From assembly GCF_023229695.1 (NCBI RefSeq), contig NZ_JALNYS010000001.1, positions 1-64,000 on the forward strand: 64,000 nt of DNA, read 5' to 3'. A program made the position numbers and the translations under genes. Origin of the DNA: Sulfuricurvum sp. (lineage in GTDB: Bacteria > Campylobacterota > Campylobacteria > Campylobacterales > Sulfurimonadaceae). The notes beneath the pieces are model-generated. The model saw nothing but the letters and a program-made list of their open reading frames with translations, was not told the origin of the DNA and did not search any database. Below are positions 34,056-43,486 of this stretch, piece by piece. Every line of letters begins with the position of its first letter. Position 1 is the stretch's first letter.

Positions 34056-35512
34056 TGGACTCCTTTTGAAATTTCGGCACTACCTTGTCGGGTACGGTGA
34101 TGCCGGCTGTTTTGTTCGAGGCAGAGGGCGCTGATGGTATCGATTAAGTCGAAAGGGGTGAGGGCATAATTGTGCCGATCCCATCTCTGCGCTCCGAGAG
34201 TGTGGGCGAGGGAGGCCTGAATCGCGGCATCCAGTACATCGCCCCCTTGTGCCAAAAGGGCACCGATGAGGCCGGAGAGGACATCGCCGCTTCCCCCTTT
34301 TGCCAGAGCGACGGTACCGTGCGGATTGATAAAGAAGCGGTCGTTCCGGCCGATAATGACATTGGCCCCTTTGAGAACCAATACGGTATCGGGATAGGCG
34401 GCACAGAACCGTTGCGCATACGAAAAACGGTTGTTCTGGAGTGTCGCTACATCAATATCGGCGAGAGCGCATACGCGTAAAATTTGGGTAAACTCTTTGG
34501 GATGGGGGGTGAGGATAATCTCTTTTTTATCCAGAAGTTTTGGAAACATCGGATGATAAAAAATATCGGCATCCAGTACAAGGGGATGGGAATTGTCCAG
34601 CAAGTGGGTCAATTCATCATCGCAAAACTCGACCCCCAGCCCCATCCCGAGTGCGATAGCCGTCGTCGTCTCGGGAAGCGAATGGCTCTGCATCAGATCA
34701 TAGGGGAGGGAGACGTTTTCGTTGCTGATGAGGCTTACGAGTCCGGTTCCAAAGCGGAGTGCCGCAGAACCGGCAATGACGGAAGCCCCTGTTTTTTCGC
34801 CGCAAACGACGGCCAGATGGCCGTAGCTCCCTTTGTGCGTCGAGATACGGGTTCGGACGGGTAATCGCAAATCGCTTTTTTCCAGAAGCTGCCACGGGCT
34901 TGGGAGCTCATAGCGCTTACGATGAATGCCGAGATCGGCAACGGTGATCTCTCCCGCGATCTCCTTGGCCGTATCGCTGAAGAGAGAGCGTTTGAGCCCC
35001 CCCATCGTGACGGTAAGATCGGCGTAAAAAACGTGGCTATCGGCCGTGCCGTCGGGGTAGAGACCGCTGGGGACGTCACAGGCGATTTTGTACCCGTTCA
35101 TCGTATTGAGAGAATCCAAAAGATCAATGGCACCGGGGCCGAGAGGGCGACTTAGACCGCTTCCGAAGAGGGCATCGACGATGACATCGTAGTGCTCCCC
35201 GGGAGTTTCATTTTGTATCCCCAGTTTTTCCAGACGTTCCCGCTGAAGGCGGCAAAGCGGAGAGCTCGCACCGAAAGGGAGATGGAGCGTAAGGGGATAA
35301 TCCCCCTCCAGCAGGCGTGCCAAAGTCAGTCCGTCGGCCCCGTTGTTACCGCTTCCGCAGACGATCAGGATGGAAGAACCCGGATCGTAACGATCGCGGA
35401 TGGAGCGTTCGATGGCGATTGCCGCATGTTCCATCATGAGCTCTTCGCTCAGGGCAAAGTTTTCAACGCTCCGTCGGTCGAGGGTGGAGACTTCGAAATA
35501 AAGGTTTTGCAT
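34052..35512 (-). CDS. nnr: Bifunctional NAD(P)HX epimerase / dehydratase
   Basis: Repairs hydrated NAD(P)H. The N-terminal part (about 1-200) is the YjeF_N epimerase (LIVCGSGNNGADGLTLARLL, VDALFGSGLSRPL); the C-terminal part (about 215-475) is the ADP/ATP-dependent dehydratase of ribokinase-like fold (THKGSYGHLAVVCG, LTPHPKEF, AKGGSGDVLSGLIGALLAQG). 486 residues, a normal fusion length. First gene of the nnr-purN-thiG operon, with a 45 bp divergent gap to kdsD. Confidence 0.94.
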   Translation of the reverse strand: MQNLYFEVSTLDRRSVENFALSEELMMEHAAIAIERSIRDRYDPGSSILIVCGSGNNGADGLTLARLLEGDYPLTLHLPFGASSPLCRLQRERLEKLGIQNETPGEHYDVIVDALFGSGLSRPLGPGAIDLLDSLNTMNGYKIACDVPSGLYPDGTADSHVFYADLTVTMGGLKRSLFSDTAKEIAGEITVADLGIHRKRYELPSPWQLLEKSDLRLPVRTRISTHKGSYGHLAVVCGEKTGASVIAGSAALRFGTGLVSLISNENVSLPYDLMQSHSLPETTTAIALGMGLGVEFCDDELTHLLDNSHPLVLDADIFYHPMFPKLLDKKEIILTPHPKEFTQILRVCALADIDVATLQNNRFSYAQRFCAAYPDTVLVLKGANVIIGRNDRFFINPHGTVALAKGGSGDVLSGLIGALLAQGGDVLDAAIQASLAHTLGAQRWDRHNYALTPFDLIDTISALCLEQNSRHHRTRQGSAEISKGVQ

Positions 35513-35557
35513 TGATTCTACACCTGTTTTAAAGGGTTATTGGAGTATAATATTTTT

Positions 35558-36526
35558 ATGAACAACGATTATATCGCAATAGCCAAAAAGACACTTGAAA
35601 TCGAAGCGAACGCCCTGAATGAAGCGGTGGGACGGGTGGGTGATGAGATCACCCGTGCAGTGGAGATCATTTTTGCCTGCAAAGGGAAGCTGGTAGTAAC
35701 GGGGGTCGGTAAATCGGGGCTGATCGGTGCCAAAATCGCCGCGACGTTTGCCTCGACCGGGACGCCGAGTTTTTTTCTCCATCCGACCGAAGCGCTTCAC
35801 GGCGATTTGGGGATGATCGGGCCGGATGATGCGGTGCTCGCCATCAGCTACAGCGGTGAGAGCGAAGAGTTGAGCTCGATCCTGCCGCACATCAAACGAT
35901 TCGCTATTCCGCTGATCGGGATGACCCGAAACAGCGCTTCAACCCTCGGGCGCTACAGCGATGAGGTGATTAACATCAGCGTTGCGGCAGAAGCGTGCCC
36001 TTTGGATATTGCCCCGACGAGTTCGACGACTCTGACCCTTGCGATGGGCGATGCGTTGGCGGTGTGCCTGATGAGGGCGCGAAATTTTAAGAAAGAGGAT
36101 TTTGCTTCGTTTCACCCCGGCGGTGCTCTGGGCAAACGGCTGTTTGTCAAAGTAAGCGATCTGATGCGGACGGAAAACCTCCCTATCGTGGATGAAGAGA
36201 TTTCGCTTAAAGAGGCGATTCTGGCCCTGAGTGAAGGGAGACTCGGAACGGTCCTGCTGCAAAACGGCGAAGGGAAATTGTCGGGACTGTTGAGTGACGG
36301 CGATATTCGTCGCGCACTGCTGAGTCCGTCATTTTCTCTTGACGCTCCGGCCAAAGGGTTTGCGACTCTCCATCCGTTGACGATTAATGATGCGACGATG
36401 CTGGCTTCGGACGCGCTGGTATTGATCGAGAATAAAAAAATACAGTTGCTGGTGGTGACCGATGCTGCCGGCGTTATCCAAGGTGCTTTGCATCTTCATA
36501 CCCTCGTGGAAGCAGGTATCTCATGA
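35558..36526 (+). CDS. kdsD: Arabinose-5-phosphate isomerase (KdsD/KpsF type)
   Basis: Converts ribulose-5-phosphate to arabinose-5-phosphate, the first step of Kdo synthesis for lipopolysaccharide. Predicted 322 residues: SIS domain (TGVGKSGLIGAKIAATFASTG, HGDLGMI, SYSGES) followed by two CBS domains (LMRTENLPIV..., GFATLHPLTI...). ATG at 35558 is used; GGAG lies 12 nt upstream, rather far. Its TGA overlaps the next gene (ATGATG). Confidence 0.93.
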   Translation: MNNDYIAIAKKTLEIEANALNEAVGRVGDEITRAVEIIFACKGKLVVTGVGKSGLIGAKIAATFASTGTPSFFLHPTEALHGDLGMIGPDDAVLAISYSGESEELSSILPHIKRFAIPLIGMTRNSASTLGRYSDEVINISVAAEACPLDIAPTSSTTLTLAMGDALAVCLMRARNFKKEDFASFHPGGALGKRLFVKVSDLMRTENLPIVDEEISLKEAILALSEGRLGTVLLQNGEGKLSGLLSDGDIRRALLSPSFSLDAPAKGFATLHPLTINDATMLASDALVLIENKKIQLLVVTDAAGVIQGALHLHTLVEAGIS

Positions 36527-37560
36527 TGCGCCTTAATAAATTCATTGCCCACTATTCAACCTATTCACGCCGTGAGGCGGATCAGGCTATTTTGGACGGA
36601 TATGTCCGGATTGACGGAGAGATTGAAAAAAATCCCGCAGTTCAGGTGGACGAACGTCATGCCAATGTAACCGTCAGCGGGAACAAGATTGTTCCGAACG
36701 ATCAATTTACGGTGATTGTCTATAACAAACCGCGCGGAGAGCTGGTGACCAAAAAAGATCCGCAAAACCGTAAAACCATTTACGATTCGCTCTCGAAAAA
36801 CTACCGTCACTTTATCCCCGTCGGTCGGCTCGACTATGCTTCCGAAGGGCTCCTTCTCCTGACCGACGCGTCACGGGTCGCGACGGCTCTGATGACCTCC
36901 AAGATGGAACGGGTTTACCGGATCAAAATCAAAGGGCCCGTTACCGAAGCGATGAAAGTGGCGATGGGTGAGGGGCTGGAGCTCGACGACGCGAGTGCGG
37001 GAGCCCATGAACTTTCAACGACGGAGTCGATGAATTTTGCCCCCTTTTATGCCTATCAGGTACAAAAAGATCAGGGGGATTACTCGATTTTAAAAGTGGC
37101 CATCGGAGAGGGGCAAAACCGTGAACTCCGCCGATTTTTTGCCCATTTTAATGCCGAAGTGGTCGATTTGAAGCGGCTGAGCTTCGGCGGGATAGAGCTT
37201 AACAATCTCCCGACCGGAAAGGTGCGCTTTTTGGAGCGTAACGAATATACTTCTCTGCGCTCATTTTTGGATGGGGTAGAGAAAGCGGCTTCGATCAAAG
37301 AGAAACAAAAGCGGAACGAAAAACTTCAAGAAGGGGAGCGTAAGCCGGAGAAAAAGTTTTCAAAAGGGGAATACGCTCCGGCGAAAAAACTCTCCGATTC
37401 TGAACGCAAACCGGAGAAAAAGTTCTCCAAAGAGAAGAGCAAGCCCGAACGCAAACCCTCTACCAAAGAGAAAACCAAACCGAAACCGGAACAGGACTCC
37501 TTTTCCACCAATAAATACAAACCTGAGAAAAAATTTGGAAAATGGGAGGGTAAAAAATGA
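36523..37560 (+). CDS. rluB: RluB/RsuA-type pseudouridine synthase with Lys-rich repetitive tail
   Basis: Predicted 345 residues. S4 RNA-binding domain (MRLNKFIAHYSTYSRREAD), then the RsuA/RluB catalytic domain with the Asp in VGRLDYASEGLLLL (about 106) and EGQNRELRRFF. The last 85 residues are a low-complexity basic tail built from KPEKKFSK-like units (about four repeats). The enzyme modifies 23S rRNA near position 2605 in known homologues. ATG 36523 or 36526 are both possible; overlaps kdsD by 4 nt and yjbQ by 4 nt. Confidence 0.92.
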   Translation: MMRLNKFIAHYSTYSRREADQAILDGYVRIDGEIEKNPAVQVDERHANVTVSGNKIVPNDQFTVIVYNKPRGELVTKKDPQNRKTIYDSLSKNYRHFIPVGRLDYASEGLLLLTDASRVATALMTSKMERVYRIKIKGPVTEAMKVAMGEGLELDDASAGAHELSTTESMNFAPFYAYQVQKDQGDYSILKVAIGEGQNRELRRFFAHFNAEVVDLKRLSFGGIELNNLPTGKVRFLERNEYTSLRSFLDGVEKAASIKEKQKRNEKLQEGERKPEKKFSKGEYAPAKKLSDSERKPEKKFSKEKSKPERKPSTKEKTKPKPEQDSFSTNKYKPEKKFGKWEGKK

Positions 37561-37955
37561 AAATATTAAAGTTTCCGACGAGCCATAAAACACAGTTGAT
37601 GGATATCAGTGCTGAAGTAAAAGAGGCCGTGATCAAATCAGGAATTAAAGAGGGGATATGCGTCGTATTCACGCCGCATACGACCGGAAGCGTCTTTTTG
37701 TTTGAAAATGCCGATCAAAATCTTCGCCGGGATTTGTTAGCGGCACTGAGCAAAGTTGTCCCTAGTGATGAAAAGTACAGCCATGTCGGGGATAATGCGG
37801 CGGCCCATCTCAAGTCTTCGCGGATGGGAGCATCGGTGAGTATTCCGGTGGTCGAAGGACGCCCGATGTTTGGAAAATGGCAGGGGGTCTTTTTCGGTGA
37901 ATTTGACGGTCCGCGTCAGACTCGTGAAGTGATCATCAAAGTGATTGCCGGATGA
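37557..37955 (+). CDS. yjbQ: YjbQ/UPF0047 family protein
   Basis: Predicted 132 residues with the family core GICVVFTPHTTGSVFLFENAD, the histidines of YSHVGDNAAAHLKSS and WQGVFFGEFDGPR. Members have weak thiamine-phosphate synthase activity in vitro, but the real role is unsettled. ATGA overlap with the pseudouridine synthase gene upstream. Confidence 0.93.
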   Translation: MKILKFPTSHKTQLMDISAEVKEAVIKSGIKEGICVVFTPHTTGSVFLFENADQNLRRDLLAALSKVVPSDEKYSHVGDNAAAHLKSSRMGASVSIPVVEGRPMFGKWQGVFFGEFDGPRQTREVIIKVIAG

Positions 37956-38008
37956 TGGGAATCTCTCGCCCGCAGTGGCGAAGCTTTAGTAGCTTAGCGC
38001 TCAGCGTA

Positions 38009-38033
38009 GAGACGGGGACTGCGTTCCCGTCTC
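38009..38033. repeat. REP-like hairpin between yjbQ and rarA
   Basis: GAGACGGG and CCCGTCTC (8 bp arms, 9-nt loop). No T-run follows, and the surrounding GCGCTCAGCGTAG resembles motifs near 18395 and 39270, so this is more likely a dispersed palindromic element than a terminator. Confidence 0.55.
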
Positions 38034-38044
38034 GTGTCTAAACA

Positions 38045-39223
38045 ATGGATTTTACCTACCTTCTTCGTCCGCAAACCTTCGATGAAGTGGTCGGGCAGGA
38101 GCATCTGTGCGGTGTCGGCGCCCCTTTGCGTACATTGGTCGAGGGGGGAAATCTAACCCACTCTTTTTTTTACGGCCCTCCCGGGTGCGGCAAAACAACG
38201 CTGGCCCGCATCATCGCATCGGTCATGGACCTCCCGTTTTATGAACTGAACGCCACCTCTCTCAAAATTGAAAATTTGCGCAAAATTTTTGAGCAGTACG
38301 ACAATGCCCTCACGAAACCGCTGATCTTTATCGACGAAGTGCACCGTCTTGCAAAAAACCAGCAGGAAGTGCTCTTGCCGGTGATGGAAAAAAACAGTGC
38401 GTTAGTGATCGGCGCATCCACCGAAAACCCCTATTTTTCGTTGACGGCGGCGATGCGATCACGCTCTTTGCTGTTTGAGTTGTACGGAATCTCTTTTGAT
38501 GCGTTAGCGGATTTGTTGGAAATCGCCTGCGAAAAAGAGGCTCTCGTGATCGATGAGGCAGGGAAAGATTATCTGATTGCCAGCTCCGGAGGGGATGCAC
38601 GGGCGATGCTCAAGCTTCTCGAAGTTGGGAGCGCCCTCAAAAAGCCGATAACCCCGGAGCTGCTCAAATCGCTCCGTCCCGCCGCGCAATCGCTGGGGAG
38701 TTCAGAAGCCGGGGTTCATTACGATCTCGCCTCCGCCCTCATCAAAAGTATCCGAGGTTCCGATCCCGATGCGGCGATCTATTACCTCGCCCGCCTTATC
38801 GAGGGGGGAGAACCTCCCGAATTTATCGCACGGCGTCTCGTGATCCTCTCCTCCGAAGATGTAGGCAATGCCAATCCTCAAGCCCTGACCCTCTGCACGT
38901 CGGCTATGACGAGCGTCAAGATGATCGGTTATCCCGAATCGCGAATCATCCTCGCTCAAGCGGTGATCTATCTGTGTGCGTCTCCAAAATCCAATACCGC
39001 CTACAATGCGATCAATGCGGCGCAAAGCGCCGTTAAAAACGGAGTAATCCTCGATATTCCCGAACATTTACGACAGCAGCATAAGGGGTATCTCTATCCG
39101 CACGACTTCGGCGGATGGGTAGAGCAGAAGTACCTCTCAAAACCGCTCAAATTTGTCGAGTTTAAAAACAGCGGCTATGAAGCGAAGATGGGGGAATGGA
39201 TAGAGAAGGTGTGGAAGAAATAA
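38045..39223 (+). CDS. rarA: Replication-associated recombination ATPase RarA (MgsA)
   Basis: AAA+ clamp-loader-like ATPase acting at stalled replication forks. The 392 residues show PQTFDEVVGQEHL, Walker A FYGPPGCGKTTLAR, Walker B FIDEVHRLAK, sensor 1 GASTENPYF and the C-terminal tetramerisation part (SSEDVGNANPQAL, PESRIILAQAVIYL). Full length. The last 34 bp (39181-39214) recur at 39315-39348 downstream, see the direct repeat entry. Confidence 0.95.
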   Translation: MDFTYLLRPQTFDEVVGQEHLCGVGAPLRTLVEGGNLTHSFFYGPPGCGKTTLARIIASVMDLPFYELNATSLKIENLRKIFEQYDNALTKPLIFIDEVHRLAKNQQEVLLPVMEKNSALVIGASTENPYFSLTAAMRSRSLLFELYGISFDALADLLEIACEKEALVIDEAGKDYLIASSGGDARAMLKLLEVGSALKKPITPELLKSLRPAAQSLGSSEAGVHYDLASALIKSIRGSDPDAAIYYLARLIEGGEPPEFIARRLVILSSEDVGNANPQALTLCTSAMTSVKMIGYPESRIILAQAVIYLCASPKSNTAYNAINAAQSAVKNGVILDIPEHLRQQHKGYLYPHDFGGWVEQKYLSKPLKFVEFKNSGYEAKMGEWIEKVWKK

Positions 39224-39348
39224 GTTCCCCATCTTTGCGCGGGCACTCTGCCGAAGAGAACTCAGCGTTAGCGTAGCGAATCTGGACTTTGTTCAGATCG
39301 CGTATAAAAGTAACAGCGAAGATGGGGGAATGGATAGAGAAGGTGTGG
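39181..39348 (+). repeat. 34-bp direct repeat of the rarA 3' end flanking a 100-bp insert
   Basis: AGCGAAGATGGGGGAATGGA and the following 14 bp occur at 39181-39214 (inside rarA) and again, identically, at 39315-39348. Between them lie 100 bp that carry the real stop codon and an inverted partial copy of the same sequence (TTCCCCATCTTTGC, 39225-39238). This suggests a local duplication linked to insertion of the intervening sequence. The rest of the gap up to 39450 has a TATAAT box at 39419-39424, probably the promoter of the toxin-antitoxin pair. Confidence 0.75.
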
Positions 39349-39450
39349 GGGAATAAAGAGTGATGTTTTGAATGGCATTCTTAATCATAGTCTACGTCCA
39401 AATATTTTCAAACCGTGTTATAATTTTCCCAATACAAAAAAGGGGACGTT

Positions 39451-39672
39451 ATGACAATACGAGTAAACGACCTTTATGCCGAAGAAGCGTTAAAACTTTT
39501 GAGTACTTTACCGGAAGAAGCGGTTACGATAGACCCAAAGCCGTGGTATACGGATGAGGTGAAACGCCGTATCGAAGAGTATAAAAGCGGTAAAATGGAG
39601 ACTACTCCATTGCATGAGGGAATGGAAGAGATCGAAGATTATCTAAAAGAGATCAACGCTGTTGCAAGTTAG
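39451..39672 (+). CDS. Antitoxin of a type II toxin-antitoxin pair
   Basis: Predicted 73 residues, acidic, alpha-helical, with an N-terminal MTIRVNDLYAEEALKLLSTL and a C-terminal charged tail that would wrap the toxin. The antitoxin family is not certain. It precedes and overlaps the ParE-like gene by 11 nt, the usual gene order. AAGGGGAC at 39440-39447 precedes the ATG closely. Confidence 0.78.
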   Translation: MTIRVNDLYAEEALKLLSTLPEEAVTIDPKPWYTDEVKRRIEEYKSGKMETTPLHEGMEEIEDYLKEINAVAS

Positions 39673-39937
39673 AAAATCCAATCGCTTCAAAAGAGAGATC
39701 AAACAGGCAGTTAAATTCATCGGAAAATCAAATCCGAAAAATGCCGAGAGATTTTACTATGAGTTAATGGAACATTTGGATAGTTTAGTAGATCATCCCC
39801 GAAAAGGGAGACCAACTGAAGACGGCGACCGCGAATTAATCCACAAAGGTTACACAATTCCCTATTTGATCGACGGTGACAATATCGTTATTTTAGGTAT
39901 CTTCAATCAGAATGAATGGATGAGTGACGTAGTCTGA
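39662..39937 (+). CDS. RelE/ParE-family toxin
   Basis: Predicted 91 residues: basic N-terminal helices (RFKREIKQAVKFI, NAERFYYELMEHLDSL), HPRKGRP, then the beta-sheet part YTIPYLIDGDNIVILGIFNQ, the ParE/RelE pattern. The start is TTG at 39662 inside the antitoxin gene; no ATG or GTG gives a full domain. Either gyrase inhibition (ParE) or mRNA cleavage (RelE) is possible. Confidence 0.82.
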   Translation: MQVRKSNRFKREIKQAVKFIGKSNPKNAERFYYELMEHLDSLVDHPRKGRPTEDGDRELIHKGYTIPYLIDGDNIVILGIFNQNEWMSDVV

Positions 39938-39947
39938 TCCTATGTTT

Positions 39948-39986
39948 TGTCGAACCATGAATTCACCCTTCGCTCAGGGCGAACGG
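39948..39986. repeat. Widespread GTTCG-type palindromic repeat remnant
   Basis: TTGTCGAACCATGAATTCAC followed by CCTTCGCTCAGGGCGAACGG resembles the dispersed GTTCG...CTCAGGGCGAACGG palindromes found between genes of many bacteria. It sits between the toxin gene and the end of metH and may help separate their transcripts. Confidence 0.45.
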
Positions 39987-39988
39987 CG

Positions 39989-42900
39989 TTAAATATTATA
40001 GTACGTCGCCTCTTTGTGATGGACGACGAGAGCCGTTGTGCTTTGCTCCGGATGGATTTGGAACGTTTCCGAGAGGGTGATTCCAAACTCTTCAGGCTTG
40101 AGCAAATCAAAGATAATCTGAGTCGGTTCGAGATCCGGACAGGCGGGATAGCCGAAACTGTACCGCGCACCTGCGTAACGGTTGAGACGGACATCTCGTA
40201 GGCTGTATCCCTCATCTTCATGCGCGATATTAAGATCCAAACGGATCTGTTTGTGTGCCACTTCGGCTAACGCTTCGGCAAGTTCCACCCCAAAACCGTG
40301 TACCAGATTGTATTCCAAATACTCATTATTGGCGTAGAGCTCTTTTTCGTACTCGCTGAATTTATCCCCCACACTAACACACGTTAGCGGTAATACATCA
40401 TCTCTCGTGTGAGCGAAAAAATCACTCAAAGCACGGTGAGGGGATTTGCGTTGACGTGGAAATTCAAAAACGTATTTAGCATTTCCGATCACATCGTCCA
40501 GCGGCTGACGATTGGCATTGTCATCGATATTCCATCCGCAGCTCTCATCGAAAATAAGTATCTCTTGATCACTGCTTCGGACGGGGTAATATCCGTAAAT
40601 GACAGTCGGATCAAATAAGCCCCGTTTGACTATCTCTTTTTTGATTCGCTCATACGCGGGATAGACTTTGGTCTCGAGGAGTTTTTTATACTCTTCTACC
40701 GCCATGCCGGAGCGTTTGTATCCCCAGTGCATTTTGAAGAGGCTCCGTTTGTTAATCCAACCGCACACCATCTCAAAATCGAGTTGTTCTTTACGAAGCA
40801 CCCGTCGTCCCCAAAACGGGGGAGTCGGGATTTTGACTGCACTCGGCATTTTGAGCGTATGATATGGGGGGATAATGACTTCGATCACCTCTTTGGCCGG
40901 CTTCTCAACCATATCACCGCCTAAACGGGTATCAAGCCCGACACTCGGATCGGCATTGTATTTTTCGATCCGACTCATCGCGATAACGCCGTCAAATGCA
41001 TCGCGGCAATAAAAGATTGCTCCGGTATAGATCGGTCGGCAAAAATCATCGACGAAACTTCGGGTGAGCGCCGCCCCTCCAAGTAAAACAGGGGTCGTAA
41101 TCCCACGGGAAGCCATGATTTCAAGATTGTCTTTCATCACTTGGGTTGATTTCACGAGGAGCCCCGACATTCCGATGGCATGAATCTCTTTGGTTTTCAT
41201 TACGTCCAAATACTCTTCGAGTTCGGTTTTGATTCCGATATTGATCACTTTAAAGCCGTTGTTGGAGAGGATGATATCGACGAGATTTTTCCCTACGTCG
41301 TGAACATCACCTTTGACGGTGCCGATCACGAGGGTGGTATCGGTCTCTTTTTCTTGTTTTGAGAGGTAAGGGTTGAGATAATCGACCGTCGTTTTCATCG
41401 TTTCGGCACTTTGCAAGACAAACGGCAGCTGCATTTTTCCCGATCCGAAAAGCTCACCGACCACTTTCATCGCATCGATGAGGATCTCATTGACAATGCG
41501 GTCGGGGTTGATGGTGTGACGCGTTTTCTCCACCAACGGAATCATCCGCTCTTTGTCCCCATCAAGGAGAAGTTTGGCAATTTTCTCCTCATCACTCATC
41601 GCCTCATAGGCTTCATCGTTTTTAGAGTTATCGATCGTTTTATCGCTGAAATGGTTGATAAATTTAAAGAGGGACTGATCATCGGGATGGAACAGTAGTT
41701 CTTCACAGATAGAGCGATCTTCATCAGACATTTTGGCAAGCGGCACGATGTGTTTAACATTGATGATGACCGAGGTCATCCCCGCTTCGAGACAGTGGTG
41801 TAAAAAGACGCTGTTAAGATAAACCCGCGCATTCATACTCAAACCGAACGAGATATTCGAAAGCCCCAAAGTTGAGCCGACATTCGGATACTTGGCGTGC
41901 AATTGACGGATCGCTTCGAGGGTTTGGATCGCGGCGTCACGGTACTCCACATCACCGCTTCCCACCGTAAAGGTGAGCATATCGAACATCAAGTTTCTAG
42001 GATCGATCCCGTGACGGTTGACACACAGATCATAGATGCGCTCCGCGATCCGCATTTTATCCGCCGTCGTTTTTGCCATCCCTTTTTCATCGATAACGAG
42101 ACACACGAGGGCGGTTCCGAATTTTTTGGCGAGGGAGCAAATGGCGTCCAGACGCTCTTCCCCGTCTTCGAGGTTGACGGAGTTGATGATCGGTTTTCCG
42201 CCGATACATTTGAGGGCCTCTTCCATCGTATTGACCCGCGTCGCATCAGGCATGAGGGGGAGGGGGATTTTTTGGTTGTAGAGCCGCATAACGTGCGCCA
42301 TATCGACCGCACCGTCACGTCCTGCAAACTCGACGTTAACATCGAGACAGTGGGCCCCGTCACGTACTTGTGCCTGACCGACACTGAGAGTCCCCTCGTA
42401 ATCACTCGCGATGATGAGTTCGCGAAACGCTTTCGATCCCGTAGAGTTGGAGCGTTCCCCGATGAGGAGCGGTGAGGGTTCTTGGATCAGCTCTACTGTG
42501 TTGAAGAGCGATGCGATAGAGGGGTTCATTGTTCCGCTTGGTTTTTTCGGAATGAGAGCAGAGACTTTATTCACGAGGGCGCGGATATGCTGAGGGGTGG
42601 TTCCGCAACATCCGCCGAGAAAACTGACACCGTCGTAGTTTAAAAAGTCGGATTGAAACTGGGCAAACTCATCGGGTCCCATCGGATAGTACGAATATCC
42701 GCCGCGATTTTGGGGAAGTCCCGCATTGGCATGAACCGAGATCGCTCTTCCCCACACTTCGGAGAGGGTTTTGACGTGTTTGCCGTATTGTTCCGGCCCC
42801 GTACCGCAGTTGAATCCGAGGCTGATGATGTCGAAAGGCTCCAAGATGGCAGCAATCGTTTGTGCGTCCGTTCCGATGAGCATGCTTCCCGCAAGCTCGA

Positions 42901-43486
42901 TCGTGACGGAGACCATGATGGGGAGGGTGGTTCCTCGCTCACGGTTGGCGGCTTCACAGGCGTGGAGAGCCGCTTTGATCTGTAACGGGTCTTGGCAGGT
43001 CTCTAGGAGGAAAATATCGCATCCGCCGTCGATGAGTCCTAAGCAACACTCCAAATATCCCGTAAACATTTCATCATAGTGAATGTGTCCGAGTGAGGGG
43101 AGTTTCGTTCCCGGCCCGATGGAACCGAGGACAAATCGGGGATGTTCCGGGGTGGAGAATGTGTCGCATTCGGCTTTGCATACGGCGGCTCCCGCGCGGG
43201 AGAGTTCGTAGGCGCGGTGGCCGATCCCGTATTCGTCCAAAACCCAGTCAAAAGAACCGAACGTATTGGTGGTGATCAGGTCGGCTCCCGCAGTGAGATA
43301 GGCGTGAAAAATGGAACTCATTACCTCAGGACAGGTGACATTGAGTAGTTCGTTACACCCCTCCAACCCTTCCCAAGCGCTATCGGGAATCTTGTCGGCA
43401 CGTTCCTGAAGCTGGGTTCCCATGGCTCCGTCGATGATGAGGGGGCGTTTTTGAATGGTTTCAAGGAGAGTGTATTTAACCGACAT
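39989..43486 (-). CDS. metH: Cobalamin-dependent methionine synthase MetH
   Basis: Transfers a methyl group from methyl-tetrahydrofolate to homocysteine via cobalamin. Predicted 1165 residues: homocysteine-binding barrel (IDGAMGTQLQ, zinc ligands in GFNCGTG and LGGCCGTTP), pterin-binding barrel (NVNFAGRDG-like NVEFAGRDG), cobalamin-binding modules (GTVKGDVHDVGKN with the ligand His) and the activation domain (RFSFGYPACPDL-like RYSFGYPACPD). Start at 43486 (MSVKYTLLE) gives a normal N-terminus; the frame stays open 60 bp further upstream. No cobalamin riboswitch was recognised in the 140 bp divergent gap. Confidence 0.96.
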   Translation of the reverse strand: MSVKYTLLETIQKRPLIIDGAMGTQLQERADKIPDSAWEGLEGCNELLNVTCPEVMSSIFHAYLTAGADLITTNTFGSFDWVLDEYGIGHRAYELSRAGAAVCKAECDTFSTPEHPRFVLGSIGPGTKLPSLGHIHYDEMFTGYLECCLGLIDGGCDIFLLETCQDPLQIKAALHACEAANRERGTTLPIMVSVTIELAGSMLIGTDAQTIAAILEPFDIISLGFNCGTGPEQYGKHVKTLSEVWGRAISVHANAGLPQNRGGYSYYPMGPDEFAQFQSDFLNYDGVSFLGGCCGTTPQHIRALVNKVSALIPKKPSGTMNPSIASLFNTVELIQEPSPLLIGERSNSTGSKAFRELIIASDYEGTLSVGQAQVRDGAHCLDVNVEFAGRDGAVDMAHVMRLYNQKIPLPLMPDATRVNTMEEALKCIGGKPIINSVNLEDGEERLDAICSLAKKFGTALVCLVIDEKGMAKTTADKMRIAERIYDLCVNRHGIDPRNLMFDMLTFTVGSGDVEYRDAAIQTLEAIRQLHAKYPNVGSTLGLSNISFGLSMNARVYLNSVFLHHCLEAGMTSVIINVKHIVPLAKMSDEDRSICEELLFHPDDQSLFKFINHFSDKTIDNSKNDEAYEAMSDEEKIAKLLLDGDKERMIPLVEKTRHTINPDRIVNEILIDAMKVVGELFGSGKMQLPFVLQSAETMKTTVDYLNPYLSKQEKETDTTLVIGTVKGDVHDVGKNLVDIILSNNGFKVINIGIKTELEEYLDVMKTKEIHAIGMSGLLVKSTQVMKDNLEIMASRGITTPVLLGGAALTRSFVDDFCRPIYTGAIFYCRDAFDGVIAMSRIEKYNADPSVGLDTRLGGDMVEKPAKEVIEVIIPPYHTLKMPSAVKIPTPPFWGRRVLRKEQLDFEMVCGWINKRSLFKMHWGYKRSGMAVEEYKKLLETKVYPAYERIKKEIVKRGLFDPTVIYGYYPVRSSDQEILIFDESCGWNIDDNANRQPLDDVIGNAKYVFEFPRQRKSPHRALSDFFAHTRDDVLPLTCVSVGDKFSEYEKELYANNEYLEYNLVHGFGVELAEALAEVAHKQIRLDLNIAHEDEGYSLRDVRLNRYAGARYSFGYPACPDLEPTQIIFDLLKPEEFGITLSETFQIHPEQSTTALVVHHKEATYYNI

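Noticed and set aside
34144..35155. Long antisense frames over nnr and other GC-rich genes
   Set aside because: They have no ribosome sites, no family motifs, and follow the codon pattern of the sense genes.
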